16,072 nucleotides of DNA from an uncultured Prevotellaceae bacterium. Its GTDB lineage: Bacteria; Bacteroidota; Bacteroidia; Bacteroidales; Muribaculaceae. The notes below the pieces were generated by a model, which did no database searches, was not told where the DNA came from, and saw nothing but the letters and a program-made list of their open reading frames with translations. Shown here in pieces: positions 1-8,174 of this stretch (its first letter is position 1; each line of letters begins with the position of its first letter). The position numbers and the translations under genes were made by a program. The DNA lies in assembly GCA_900541935.1 (NCBI GenBank), contig UQLZ01000054.1, forward strand, positions 1 through 16,072. The letters run 5' to 3'.

Positions 1-28
1 TTTTGTCCTTATAATAAGTAGTAATTTT

Positions 29-53
29 TGTAACGCTTATTTAGGACTAGTCA
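29..53 (-). repeat. 25-bp split motif, inverted partner of 16038-16062
   Basis: Read on the minus strand this is tgactagtcct, five bases, then agcgttaca. The copy at 16038-16062 on the plus strand is tgtctagtcct, five bases, then agcgttaca. The first 11 bases differ at one position, the central five all differ and the last nine are identical. It lies about 10-34 bases past the stop of the flanking T9SS-tail gene. It overlaps the right arm of an imperfect inverted repeat (5-18 with 36-47) that has no U-tract on the minus strand, so I do not call it a terminator. Function unknown; it could be a protein-binding or recombination site, a dispersed 3' repeat, or chance. Confidence 0.4.
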
Positions 54-62
54 TTGAAACGA

Positions 63-1559
63 TTATCTTACGATAACTTTCTTAACTGTGTTGCCAACCT
101 TTACGATATAGAAACCGTTTGCAAGGTTTATTGTTGCAGTTGCGTCAACTGCTTGGTTTGCCACCAACTGACCAGAAACAGTGTAAACTGCTGCTGTTGC
201 CGGTTCTGATACTGCTACAACAACGCCACCTGCTATTGTATTAATTACTGCTGCCTCTTCTGCAACATTGCTCTCTACGCCTGACAAATCTGCTACATAT
301 TTAAAGATATATGCGTTAGATTGAGAACCTTTATATGTTGCAAAACCATATCTTGCATCATTATTTTTTTGGATTAAACGAGCCGGTTGTGCAAGAGAGT
401 AAGCAACAAGACCACCTTTTACCTCTTTTAATGTCCACTTTTCAAAGTCTGTGGCTGCTTCATTAACAAGGTAAAGATCATTATCATTGTCTTTTGTTGG
501 AGCACTCAAGTATTGACCTCCAATTTTAGATTGGAAAGTATAATTTCCGCCATCAACGCCTACGATATAAACGCCCGCTTCTGGATTCTGATTTAAATCC
601 AATTTGTGAAGATAAGTTTCCCCATTATATGGGTTATTCACTCCATCCTGAATAGTAGCAACAACAGATCCAATACGGTCTCCATCAGGTGTTTCTGTCA
701 TTGCAGCAAGTTTTTCTGGACTGACAAATACCACTTCATCACCTGCTTTAATGTCAATAACTAAACTAGCCATATAGAACAATTTTTCCGCTGGCTTGTT
801 TGGATTAAGTGTATATGTTGCAGATACCTCAGCACTTTCTGTCATTCCATCTTTAACCGCTTTTGCTGTGATAACATAGCTTGCTGCTACAGTTTCCATT
901 GGCAATTCAACTGTTACAGGTGCAACTGCTGTTGTTGAAGCAACAAACTCAACATCATTCTTAGTTACGCTATATGTAATGCTTGCACCTTCAGTTTCAG
1001 TTGCAATAATAACCTGTTGTGCCTCATAGTAAGTGTCTTCTTTTAGGCTGAATGTCGGAGTCTTAACGTCTGTTTCTGCAGCACCGTCATCGTAAATAAC
1101 TTCAATTTGCCCCAGATACATTGCTTTACTTGTAGCATTGAAAGTTACCACAACATAACCATTGCCATCACCTGCAAAGGAATATACTTTTCCAGCATTA
1201 CTAATACCAGAAGCAACCGCGACCGAATTCTGTCCATTTGATGTAAATACAGCATCACCAACAGAAACAGAGATAGAACATGCTCCACCTGTTGAAGCAG
1301 TTATATTAACAGTCTTTACATTTGCATAAGACTTCGTGGAAGTAAGAGTAAACTCTCCTGCAGGAGTATTTTTCACTCCAATTTGTACGCCTTTATAATC
1401 GTAATTAAAAGTTGGCATATTAAGACTTTTGCTTGCAGTCCAATCCTGTGAGTTTTTAAGATCATTTACAGCATTGAAAGCAAACACATCTGTTACTTCT
1501 GCTGCGGAGCCAATAAGAGCAACGAGCAGAAAACTCATTAAAAAGTAAAGTTTTTTCAT
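63..1559 (-). CDS. Secreted beta-sandwich protein with T9SS C-terminal sorting domain
   Basis: This 498-residue protein starts with a signal peptide (MKKLYFLMSFLLVALIGSAA), so Sec export is expected. Residues about 25-157 form a Gly/Ser/Thr-rich beta-strand region ending in GQIEVIYDDG, typical of jelly-roll modules in Bacteroidota surface proteins. Residues about 166-252 resemble the chitobiase/hexosaminidase C-terminal Ig-like module (TPTFSLKEDTYYEAQ, then ASITYS). Residues about 258-421 form a further all-beta region that I do not recognise. Residues about 428-498 look like a T9SS type A sorting domain: AAVYTVSGQLV, then NGFYIVKVGNTVKKVIVR at the end. By family knowledge such tails direct outer-membrane translocation and surface attachment or release. 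No catalytic motif is visible, so the role (adhesion, glycan binding, or a degenerate enzyme) is open. It has its own upstream promoter and diverges from parE. Confidence 0.8.
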   Translation of the reverse strand: MKKLYFLMSFLLVALIGSAAEVTDVFAFNAVNDLKNSQDWTASKSLNMPTFNYDYKGVQIGVKNTPAGEFTLTSTKSYANVKTVNITASTGGACSISVSVGDAVFTSNGQNSVAVASGISNAGKVYSFAGDGNGYVVVTFNATSKAMYLGQIEVIYDDGAAETDVKTPTFSLKEDTYYEAQQVIIATETEGASITYSVTKNDVEFVASTTAVAPVTVELPMETVAASYVITAKAVKDGMTESAEVSATYTLNPNKPAEKLFYMASLVIDIKAGDEVVFVSPEKLAAMTETPDGDRIGSVVATIQDGVNNPYNGETYLHKLDLNQNPEAGVYIVGVDGGNYTFQSKIGGQYLSAPTKDNDNDLYLVNEAATDFEKWTLKEVKGGLVAYSLAQPARLIQKNNDARYGFATYKGSQSNAYIFKYVADLSGVESNVAEEAAVINTIAGGVVVAVSEPATAAVYTVSGQLVANQAVDATATINLANGFYIVKVGNTVKKVIVR

Positions 1560-1624
1560 ATTATTTTATTGTATGGGTTAATAATCAATTTTAGCCTTTA
1601 TGTGTATTACTCGGGTTTTGACTG

Positions 1625-1655
1625 CAAAATTACCAATACTTTATCAATTAGTCAA
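1625..1655 (-). promoter_or_regulatory. Bacteroidota-type promoter for the T9SS-tail gene
   Basis: On the minus strand a TTG (1655-1653) is followed by a 20-base spacer and TAATTTTG (1632-1625), a full match to the TAnnTTTG -7 element with a -33 TTG at the expected spacing. Transcription would start about 55-60 bases before the ATG at 1559. This is one of the two best-spaced promoters in the window. Confidence 0.7.
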
Positions 1656-1801
1656 TTAGTTGCCCATTAAATTTTTATTACAAAATTGCGAACATGCAAA
1701 TTTCTAACCATTTAACCACAAAAAGAACATAAAGGAACAATTTATCCCACCACACAATTATTTTATTTATAACAGAATCACATATTTACAAACATAACCT
1801 G

Positions 1802-1869
1802 TAGGGACACTCTGAAGAGTGTCCGCGATATGTTCCGTTTGCGGGCGGACGATATGCATTTCGTCCCTA
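1802..1869. repeat. Double-hairpin palindromic element (REP/MITE-like)
   Basis: The ends are inverted copies, TAGGGAC at 1802-1808 and GTCCCTA at 1863-1869. Inside are two hairpins. The first is ggacactct (1805-1813) against agagtgtcc (1816-1824), nine perfect pairs. The second is ggacga (1847-1852) against tcgtcc (1861-1866), with a self-complementary ATGCAT in its loop. I recall similar GTAGGGAC...GTCCCTAC palindromes scattered between genes in Bacteroidales genomes, so a dispersed REP- or MITE-like repeat is likely. There is no second copy in this window and no coding capacity. It could also fold in a transcript. Confidence 0.6.
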
Positions 1870-1999
1870 TAATCAATTGAAATCCCACATAATCGCTGTA
1901 GATGTTGAAATATTAAAACGATACTCGCAATTATCCATACTAAATGCCAAACTGCTGAAAAATAACAAAACTTGTTTTTCTGCTCTCGTTTTTTTTATA

Positions 2000-2007
2000 T
2001 AACTTTG
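2000..2007 (+). promoter_or_regulatory. -7 element upstream of parE
   Basis: TAACTTTG is a full match to TAnnTTTG and lies 28 bases before the parE ATG, giving a short leader. The nearest upstream TTG (1972-1974) is 25 bases away, longer than the usual 19-21, so the -33 half is weak. It would drive the parE-coaD-protease operon. Confidence 0.5.
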
Positions 2008-2035
2008 TGTGTTAAAGCTATAATACTCAAAAACA

Positions 2036-3961
2036 ATGGCGGAAGAAACGAATTTACCACTTGAAAATACAATAAACAACAGTTATACAAGTGATGACAT
2101 CAAGACGCTTGACTGGAAGGAACACATCCGCAAGCGTCCGGGTATGTATATCGGAAAACTTGGCGACGGAACTCATTCAGATGACGGTATCTATGTTATC
2201 CTGAAAGAGGTTATCGACAACTCTATCGACGAATATGCTATGGGCTTCGGCAAGCAACTCGACATCAACATCAGCGAAGATGGCGTTGTTGAGGTTCGCG
2301 ACTATGGCCGTGGCATTCCTTTGGATAAGGTGCTCGACGTTTCTTCCAAGATGAATACCGGCGGTAAGTATGACTCTAAGGCTTTCAAAAAGTCTGTTGG
2401 TCTTAACGGCGTTGGTATCAAGGCAACCAATGCTCTTTCTTCTGTTTTCGAAATCTCTGCCTACCGCAACGGAGAGGCAAAAACAATCAGATATGAGCGT
2501 GGTGAAATCGTTGAAAATAAAGAAATTTACGCAACAGACCAGCCAAACGGTACATACGTTAAATTCACCCCCGACAACGAACTTTTTAGGAACTACAAAT
2601 TCCGCGATGAGTTCGTTGAGGTGATGCTGAAAAACTATTCGTTTCTTAACACAGGTCTGACAATTCTTTACAACGGCACCAAATACCACTCCCGCAACGG
2701 TTTGCTCGACTTGCTAAAGGAGAATATGACAACCGACCCCCTATACCCTATCATTCATTTTGTCGGTACGGATATCGAGGTAGTAATAACCCACACATCA
2801 CAATACGGCGAGGAATTTTACTCTTTCGTAAACGGACAGCACACAACGCAGGGCGGAACGCACCTCAGTGCCTTCCGTGAAGCGGTTTCAAGAACAATCA
2901 AAGAGTTTTACGGCAAGAATTTCGAGTATTCCGACATCCGCAACGGTATGGTTGCCGCAATCAGCATAAAGGTAGAAGAACCCGTCTTTGAATCACAGAC
3001 AAAGACAAAACTTGGCTCACGCGATGTTGGTCCTGAAGGTCCGACTGTTGCGAAATTCATCGGCGACTTCCTGAAAAAAGAACTTGACGACTTCCTCCAC
3101 ATCAACGGTGAAACAGCAGAAATAATGCTTCACCAGATTCAGGAATCCGAAAAGGAACGCAAGGCTATTGCCGGCGTTACTAAGCAAGCAAGAGAGCGAG
3201 CAAAAAAAGTAAGCCTCCACAATAAGAAACTTCGCGACTGCCGCGTTCACTATAATGATGCCAAAGGCTCCCGCCAGGATGACACAATGATTTTCATCAC
3301 CGAGGGTGACTCTGCGTCAGGCTCTATCACAAAAATCCGTGATGTTGAAACGCAAGCCGTATTTTCACTTCGTGGTAAGCCACTGAATACCTACGGCAAG
3401 ACTCAAAAGGTGGTTTATGAAAATGAAGAATTTAACCTGCTGCAAGCCGCTCTGAATATCGAAGAAGGGCTTGACGGATTGAGATATAACAAAGTGATTA
3501 TTGCAACCGATGCCGACGTTGACGGTATGCACATCCGCTTGTTGATGATTACCTTCCTTATCCAGTTCTTCCCAGACCTCATCAAAAAGGGCCACGTTTA
3601 CATTCTGCAAACGCCGCTATTCCGCGTACGCGACAAAAGGACGGCAAAGAGATCTAAAAAAGGTGACAAGCCAAACGATACCTTCTACTGCTACTCCGAC
3701 GAAGAGCGAATAAACGCAATCAACCGTCTCGGCACAAACGCAGAAATCACACGATTCAAGGGTCTCGGTGAAATCTCCCCAGAAGAATTCAAGACATTTA
3801 TCGGTCCTGACATCCGTCTTGACAAAGTTATGTGGCGCAAAGACGACTCCGTTAAAAACATGCTCGAATTCTACATGGGCAAGAACACTATGGAGCGACA
3901 ACTATTCATTATCGACAACCTTGTTGTTGAAGATGACGACAATTTGAATGCAGCTGAATAG
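2036..3961 (+). CDS. parE: DNA topoisomerase IV subunit B (type IIA, ATPase/TOPRIM subunit)
   Basis: This 641-residue protein is the ATPase/TOPRIM half of a type IIA topoisomerase, which with subunit A (not in the window) decatenates or relaxes DNA. Visible landmarks: GHKL ATPase residues E58 and N62 in KEVIDNSIDE, D89 in RDYGRGIP, the glycine loop GLNGVGIKATN (about 122-132), and QTK with Lys323. TOPRIM metal residues are in ITEGDSASG (E423) and TDADVDG (D492, D494). FKGLGEISPEEF (574-585) follows. The length matches ParE rather than the longer GyrB of E. coli. The parE / coaD / S41 order supports the ParE-type call. Separating ParE from a second GyrB strictly needs a tree. The ATG at 2036 sits just after a -7 element and leaves the ATPase domain complete. 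The coaD start follows 15 bases downstream, so co-transcription is likely. Confidence 0.9.
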   Translation: MAEETNLPLENTINNSYTSDDIKTLDWKEHIRKRPGMYIGKLGDGTHSDDGIYVILKEVIDNSIDEYAMGFGKQLDINISEDGVVEVRDYGRGIPLDKVLDVSSKMNTGGKYDSKAFKKSVGLNGVGIKATNALSSVFEISAYRNGEAKTIRYERGEIVENKEIYATDQPNGTYVKFTPDNELFRNYKFRDEFVEVMLKNYSFLNTGLTILYNGTKYHSRNGLLDLLKENMTTDPLYPIIHFVGTDIEVVITHTSQYGEEFYSFVNGQHTTQGGTHLSAFREAVSRTIKEFYGKNFEYSDIRNGMVAAISIKVEEPVFESQTKTKLGSRDVGPEGPTVAKFIGDFLKKELDDFLHINGETAEIMLHQIQESEKERKAIAGVTKQARERAKKVSLHNKKLRDCRVHYNDAKGSRQDDTMIFITEGDSASGSITKIRDVETQAVFSLRGKPLNTYGKTQKVVYENEEFNLLQAALNIEEGLDGLRYNKVIIATDADVDGMHIRLLMITFLIQFFPDLIKKGHVYILQTPLFRVRDKRTAKRSKKGDKPNDTFYCYSDEERINAINRLGTNAEITRFKGLGEISPEEFKTFIGPDIRLDKVMWRKDDSVKNMLEFYMGKNTMERQLFIIDNLVVEDDDNLNAAE

Positions 3962-3976
3962 ATAAAAGATAATAAA

Positions 3977-4444
3977 GTGGAAAAAAAAATTGCAATATTT
4001 CCGGGCTCATTCGACCCGTTCACTATAGGACATTACTCTATCGTTGAAAGAGCCTTGCCTCTTTTTGACAAGATAATAATTGCCATTGGCGTTAACCAGA
4101 CAAAAAAATCCTTTATGACCGAAGCCGAAAGGGTTGAAAGCATAAAGGCTATCTATAAAGGCAACAACAAAGTAGAAGTGTTGGCTTACAACAATCTAAC
4201 GACAGACCTTGCAAACGAGCACAACGCAAAATTCATTGTTCGTGGCGTAAGGCTTATTCAGGACTTTGAATATGAAAAGAACCTTGCGGAGGTGAACCGT
4301 GACCTAACGGGCATAGAAACTATACTGCTCTATACCCTACCGGAATACGGGCACATCAGTTCTTCAATAGTACGCGAACTGGTCAGTTACGGCAAAGACG
4401 TTACCAGCCTACTGCCTCCAGGAATGAAACTGCCTCAAAAATAG
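3977..4444 (+). CDS. coaD: Pantetheine-phosphate adenylyltransferase
   Basis: This 155-residue cytoplasmic enzyme transfers AMP from ATP to 4'-phosphopantetheine, giving dephospho-CoA, the penultimate step of CoA synthesis. The signature PGSFDPFTIGHYSIVERA lies at residues 9-26, with the TxGH nucleotidyltransferase motif (His19) and Ser11 at the usual Thr position. RGVR (89-92), FEYE (97-100) and HISSSIVRE (126-134) match the conserved phosphopantetheine and ATP site segments. Length is normal for the family. The start is GTG: no ATG in frame could keep the PGSFDP strand, and the leader is A-rich without a clear Shine-Dalgarno site. It lies 15 bases after parE and ends 3 bases before the protease gene, so it is the middle gene of a tight operon. 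Confidence 0.93.
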   Translation: MEKKIAIFPGSFDPFTIGHYSIVERALPLFDKIIIAIGVNQTKKSFMTEAERVESIKAIYKGNNKVEVLAYNNLTTDLANEHNAKFIVRGVRLIQDFEYEKNLAEVNRDLTGIETILLYTLPEYGHISSSIVRELVSYGKDVTSLLPPGMKLPQK

Positions 4445-4447
4445 ATT

Positions 4448-6073
4448 ATGATGAAAAAATATATTCTCGCTATTGCTGCGGTTATTGCCGTCGCTATTAC
4501 CGCAACATCCGAACAAAAAGAATGGAGAACAATCACTCCACGCCAGAAACTGGCTGCAGCAGAATCGATGATAATGAAGTACTATGTTGACTCCATTGAC
4601 GAAAACCTTTTGGTAGAAAACGCAATCCGCGGGCTACTCGAAACCCTCGACCCGCATTCAACATATTCCGACAAAGAAGAAACCAAAGAACTCACCGAAC
4701 CGCTTGACGGCAATTTCTGCGGAATTGGAGTGGAATTTAACATGCAGAAGGACACGCTTTACGTTGTTCAGACCGTTTCCGGCGGCCCAGCAGAAAAAGT
4801 CGGAATACACCCTGGTGACAGAATTATCGCCGTTAACGACACCGCCATTGCCGGCGTGAAGATGCGAACAAAGCAGATTATGAAACGCTTAAGAGGTCAG
4901 AAAGGCACCGTCGTTGAAACAACCGTCAAGCGACAAGGCTCGGCAACACCGCTAAAATTCCGCATCACACGCGACGAAATACCTCTTTACAGCATCGACG
5001 CATCCTATATGGTTGACAAAAAGACCGGGTATATCCGCCTCGGACGATTTTCCAGAACATCCGTAGAAGAATTTAACAATGCTGTTAAGACCCTTAAAAA
5101 GAAAGGGATGAAGCAGTTAATACTTGACCTTACCGACAACGGTGGAGGATACCTCGACATTGCCGCAACCATCGCAAATCAATTCCTCGAAAGAAACGAG
5201 ATGATAGTATATACCGAGGGCAAATCACAGCCACGCAGAAACATGACCGCACGTGGCGACGGCAAACTAAAAGACAACAAACTCGTTGTTATGGTCAACC
5301 AGTATTCAGCATCAGCAAGCGAGATTGTCAGTGGTGCCTTGCAAGACTGGGACAGGGCTGTTATCGTTGGCAGAAGAACCTTCGGAAAAGGCCTCGTTCA
5401 GCAACCCGTTCCATTTCCTGACGGAACGATGATAAGGCTAACCATATCAAAATACTACACCCCTTCAGGGCGATGCATTCAAAAGCCTTACACCATTGGC
5501 GATAAGGAAAAATACGAACGCGACATCATCAACAGGTTTAACAATGGAGAACTATACTCCGTTGACAGCACTAAATTCGACGAGAAAATGCGTTACTCAA
5601 CCCTAAAGACCAAACGTACAGTCTTTGGCGGAGGCGGAATCATGCCGGACATCTTCATTCCGCTTGATACAACGGCTTACACAAAATACTACCGCGAACT
5701 GGTGGCAAAAGCCGTTCCAAACAATTTTGCAGTTGCCTACGTTGACAAGCATCGCAATGAATTAAAGAGCAAATACCCAAAAGTTGAGGACTTTATAAAA
5801 TTCTTCAACGCTGATGATACCATTATGCAGGAACTCATCAACATGGGTAATGCCGATTCTGTCAAGTTCAACGAAAAGGATTACGCCCTAAGCAAAAACT
5901 TCCTGTCACAAATAGTAAAGGCAATAATCGCCCGCGACATTTATACCCGCGACGCTTATTTCCAAGTCATCAATCCAACTAACGCAATATTCCAAAAAGC
6001 CGTTGCGGTTATTAACGATGACCAGGAGTATAACAGGATATTAGGCATAAATGAAGAAAACAAAAAAGAATAG
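4448..6073 (+). CDS. S41 family C-terminal processing peptidase (CtpA-type, PDZ domain)
   Basis: This 541-residue protein begins with a hydrophobic signal segment (residues 3-20) and probably acts in the periplasm. A PDZ domain spans about 88-175, including the GGPAEKVGIHPGDRI ligand-loop region. The S41 core follows: GYIRLGRFS (194-202), LDLTDNGGGYLD (226-237), SASASEI (287-293) and TFGKGLVQQ (311-319). By the 25-residue Ser-Lys spacing of E. coli Prc and B. subtilis CtpB, the catalytic dyad is Ser289/Lys314 with Gln318 assisting, so it should be active. Such proteases trim C-termini or remove damaged envelope proteins; the substrate here is unknown. The tail after about 350 is long, as in Bacteroidota homologues. 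The second ATG at 4451 is an equally possible start. Three bases separate it from coaD. Confidence 0.9.
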   Translation: MMKKYILAIAAVIAVAITATSEQKEWRTITPRQKLAAAESMIMKYYVDSIDENLLVENAIRGLLETLDPHSTYSDKEETKELTEPLDGNFCGIGVEFNMQKDTLYVVQTVSGGPAEKVGIHPGDRIIAVNDTAIAGVKMRTKQIMKRLRGQKGTVVETTVKRQGSATPLKFRITRDEIPLYSIDASYMVDKKTGYIRLGRFSRTSVEEFNNAVKTLKKKGMKQLILDLTDNGGGYLDIAATIANQFLERNEMIVYTEGKSQPRRNMTARGDGKLKDNKLVVMVNQYSASASEIVSGALQDWDRAVIVGRRTFGKGLVQQPVPFPDGTMIRLTISKYYTPSGRCIQKPYTIGDKEKYERDIINRFNNGELYSVDSTKFDEKMRYSTLKTKRTVFGGGGIMPDIFIPLDTTAYTKYYRELVAKAVPNNFAVAYVDKHRNELKSKYPKVEDFIKFFNADDTIMQELINMGNADSVKFNEKDYALSKNFLSQIVKAIIARDIYTRDAYFQVINPTNAIFQKAVAVINDDQEYNRILGINEENKKE

Positions 6074-6177
6074 CAGAAACATAACGTAAATCATCCATCC
6101 AGCCCCATATCAACCACCTATAAAGGCGTTTTGCTAAAAAAAAACTGTTTTTGTTTTTTTGTACAAGGGGTTTGTAT

Positions 6178-6185
6178 TACTTTTG
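6178..6185 (+). promoter_or_regulatory. -7 element of the mannose-6-phosphate isomerase gene
   Basis: TACTTTTG is a full match to TAnnTTTG, 15 bases before the ATG at 6201. TTTG stretches upstream at 6150-6153 and 6158-6161 leave spacers of 24 and 16 bases, neither ideal. The position argues against any translation start upstream of it. Confidence 0.5.
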
Positions 6186-6200
6186 CATTCTAATTATAAT

Positions 6201-7187
6201 ATGGAGCAATCTGATATTAACAACATACTAAAGCCGATAAAATTCGAGCCGCACTACAAAACCGTAATGTGGGGTGGCGAAAAGATTTCACAGTTCAAGG
6301 GCATTCCTTTGGACTGTAAAACTATTGGCGAAAGTTGGGAAATATCAGGCGTTAAAGGTTCTGAATCAATAGTCTCCAATGGCGTTGACAAGGGTTTGAC
6401 TGTAACGCAAATGGTAGAAAAATACCGCTCACTCCTCGTTGGCGGACTCTCTTACGAAAAATTCGGCACTACCTTCCCTATCTTGGTGAAAATCATTGAC
6501 GCAAAAAAAGACCTCTCTTTTCAGGTTCATCCAAGCGACGAACTGGCTGAAAAAAGACATAACTGCATGGGTAAAACCGAAATGTGGTACATTGTTGATA
6601 CTGATAAGGACGCTAAACTATATGCCGGCCTTAGTCAGGAGACAACTCCACAAGAGTATGAGCAACGTATTGAAGACGGGTCAATTATGGGCATCGTCAA
6701 CTGCTACAAGACCTCTCCTGGCGACCTATATTTCCTCCCTTCAGGTTGCACTCACTCCATTGGTGCTGGGAACCTTCTTGTTGAAATACAGCAAACCTCG
6801 GATATTACCTACCGAGTATATGACTACAAGCGTCAGGACACTAACGGGAAATACCGCGAACTGCATACAGACTTGGCTCGTGCCGCTATCGACTACTCAA
6901 AATTCTGCAGCAAAATGGATTACTGCAATATTGACAAAGGCCGCACAAAACTTATAAACTGCAAGCATTTCACAACGTCTCTCATCAAGACAGATGATGA
7001 AATAAACCTCAAAAACGAGCACGACTCTTTTCTAATCATTATTTGCGTTAGCGGAGAGGCTGTTGTAGAAGGTGAAAAAGGCTCGGAAACTATCCGTCAA
7101 GGAGAAACAGTGCTTATCCCAGCAGCACTAAAAGAGATAACAATAAAAGGCAAGGCAACCCTCCTTACCGCTTCCGCAGGAAAATAA
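6201..7187 (+). CDS. manA: Class I mannose-6-phosphate isomerase
   Basis: This 328-residue cytoplasmic, zinc-dependent enzyme of the cupin fold interconverts fructose 6-phosphate and mannose 6-phosphate. That feeds mannose use or GDP-mannose/GDP-fucose synthesis for surface glycans. Likely metal ligands are visible: Gln108 and His110 in SFQVHPSDELA, Glu127 in GKTEMWY and His185 in SGCTHSIGAG. ITYRVYDYKR (202-211) carries the conserved Arg205. A small C-terminal cupin half follows (about 260-328). The length fits the short bacterial (B. subtilis-type) class rather than the longer E. coli form. An in-frame TTG at 6159 would add 14 residues, but it lies upstream of the -7 element. MEQSDINNILKPIKFEPH matches where the family usually starts, so I chose the ATG at 6201. 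It converges on yaaA, 53 bases away. Confidence 0.9.
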   Translation: MEQSDINNILKPIKFEPHYKTVMWGGEKISQFKGIPLDCKTIGESWEISGVKGSESIVSNGVDKGLTVTQMVEKYRSLLVGGLSYEKFGTTFPILVKIIDAKKDLSFQVHPSDELAEKRHNCMGKTEMWYIVDTDKDAKLYAGLSQETTPQEYEQRIEDGSIMGIVNCYKTSPGDLYFLPSGCTHSIGAGNLLVEIQQTSDITYRVYDYKRQDTNGKYRELHTDLARAAIDYSKFCSKMDYCNIDKGRTKLINCKHFTTSLIKTDDEINLKNEHDSFLIIICVSGEAVVEGEKGSETIRQGETVLIPAALKEITIKGKATLLTASAGK

Positions 7188-7240
7188 ATAGTTTTAGCAT
7201 ACAGTAACACAGGCATCATTCTCGCTGCTCCTTTCTCTAC

Positions 7241-8005
7241 TCAGCGAAACAGAAAGCATAGACGGTCGCCATCACTTGCCTCCTCATCGTATGCAAACCC
7301 CTCCCACTCAAACTGCTTCAACTCATCAGGGCTCTCTATCCGGTTTTTCATAATAAAACGCGTCATTTCTCCTCGGCACATCTTGGCATAAACCGTAACC
7401 ACAACCAACTTGCCGTTTTTCCATGTATAAAACTCCGGGGTAATGACTCGTACTTCTTGACAAACCCGATTCCAGTCGAACAAATCCTTCATCTCGCCAC
7501 TTGCCAAATTCACCAGCACGCCTCCACACTGTTTTATCTCACTGATAAAGAAATCGGTCAACAAGGGTTTCCAGTAATCAAATACCGTTATCCCTCCCCG
7601 TTCGGGCAACTTAACATCACCCTCCATCCTATAGTTTCGAATCAAGTCGAGCGGACGGAGCAATCCATATAAAAACGAGGTTATCAACAAATGCTTCTGA
7701 GCATAGGAAAAGTCTTCTGCAGTAAAATCAGCCGGATGGATACGCTTAAACACCATTCCAGTATAAGACAGCAAGGCAGGAAGTTTTTTTCCGTCATCGG
7801 AAAGAAAATCATTATAACGCATACAGTTTACCGCAGACAGTTTCTGATTAATCCGTAGCACCTTGCATAAATCGTCAACACTATATTGAGCCATCTTCAT
7901 GGCGTTTTGCTTGGCTTCTTCGGCAAAGTAAGGCTCAGACGTAAAAGGAACGTTCACCCGCGAGCGATCTGTCATGGTCTTAGCGCATGAAATAAATGTT
8001 AACAT
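7241..8005 (-). CDS. yaaA: YaaA family peroxide stress protein
   Basis: This 254-residue protein is a YaaA/DUF328 member, close to the 258 residues of E. coli YaaA, which lowers free iron and limits DNA damage during hydrogen peroxide stress and has been shown to bind DNA. Family landmarks: the N-terminal ISCAKTM (5-11; ISPAKTL in E. coli), SYTGMVFK (80-87), LYGLLRPLDLI (112-122), YRMEG (125-129), NLASGEM (166-172) and YAKMCRGEMTRFI (206-218). These are the conserved blocks in the expected order. No signal peptide is seen, so it is cytoplasmic. It is probably transcribed alone from the promoter at 8085-8116. An oxidative-stress role would suit an anaerobe but is inferred only from the family. 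Confidence 0.9.
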   Translation of the reverse strand: MLTFISCAKTMTDRSRVNVPFTSEPYFAEEAKQNAMKMAQYSVDDLCKVLRINQKLSAVNCMRYNDFLSDDGKKLPALLSYTGMVFKRIHPADFTAEDFSYAQKHLLITSFLYGLLRPLDLIRNYRMEGDVKLPERGGITVFDYWKPLLTDFFISEIKQCGGVLVNLASGEMKDLFDWNRVCQEVRVITPEFYTWKNGKLVVVTVYAKMCRGEMTRFIMKNRIESPDELKQFEWEGFAYDEEASDGDRLCFLFR

Positions 8006-8084
8006 CGGCTTTTGTTTGGAAATTAATAAGTTCTTGAGTTGTAAACCTTCGGATTATATATTTTGAGTCTCCTAAAAATCTTTA

Positions 8085-8116
8085 CAAAGATACACTTTAC
8101 AATGGAATTTCATCAA
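8085..8116 (-). promoter_or_regulatory. Bacteroidota-type promoter for yaaA
   Basis: On the minus strand TTG (8116-8114) is followed by a 21-base spacer and TATCTTTG (8092-8085), a full TAnnTTTG match with correct spacing. The leader to the ATG at 8005 would be about 70-75 bases. I see no peroxide-regulator operator that I can support. Confidence 0.65.
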
Positions 8117-8174
8117 TAAACAAAAATTGGTTTCGTAAACAGAGGAACTTGCCTGTTCCACCATGCATTATCAT

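Larger units (their letters stand above)
1560..2035. other. Divergent intergenic region, 476 bp
   Basis: This AT-rich spacer between two divergently transcribed genes holds the promoter of the T9SS-tail gene near its left end (1625-1655), a double-hairpin palindromic element (1802-1869) and a -7 element for parE at its right end (2000-2007). About 1660-1800 is AT-rich and I see no gene, RNA gene or convincing site in it. A short minus-strand reading frame crossing 1873-2079 overlaps the parE start, has no family resemblance and is not called. Confidence 0.7.

Noticed and set aside
5..47. Imperfect inverted repeat (gtccttataataag / cttatttaggac) as terminator of the left gene
   Set aside because: On the minus strand the stem is followed by A, not T, and the loop is 17 bases; kept only as context for the 25-bp motif.
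1873..2079. Minus-strand open frame of 68 codons between the palindrome and parE
   Set aside because: It overlaps the parE start and its -7 element, has no family resemblance and a low-complexity Ser/Phe-rich composition.
2177..2689. 170-codon minus-strand frame inside parE
   Set aside because: It is antisense to the conserved ATPase domain of parE and shows no own motifs; a shadow frame.
6136..6160. A-run followed by T-run after the protease gene as an intrinsic terminator
   Set aside because: The only pairing is A-T around a one- or two-base loop with no GC stem, so it is unlikely to terminate. The sequence more likely forms part of the manA promoter.
8130..8159. Small hairpins (GTTT/AAAC and GGAAC/GTTCC) after the glycosyltransferase gene
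   Set aside because: Stems are only 4-5 bp; the T-rich run follows only the weaker one. Too weak to call a terminator.
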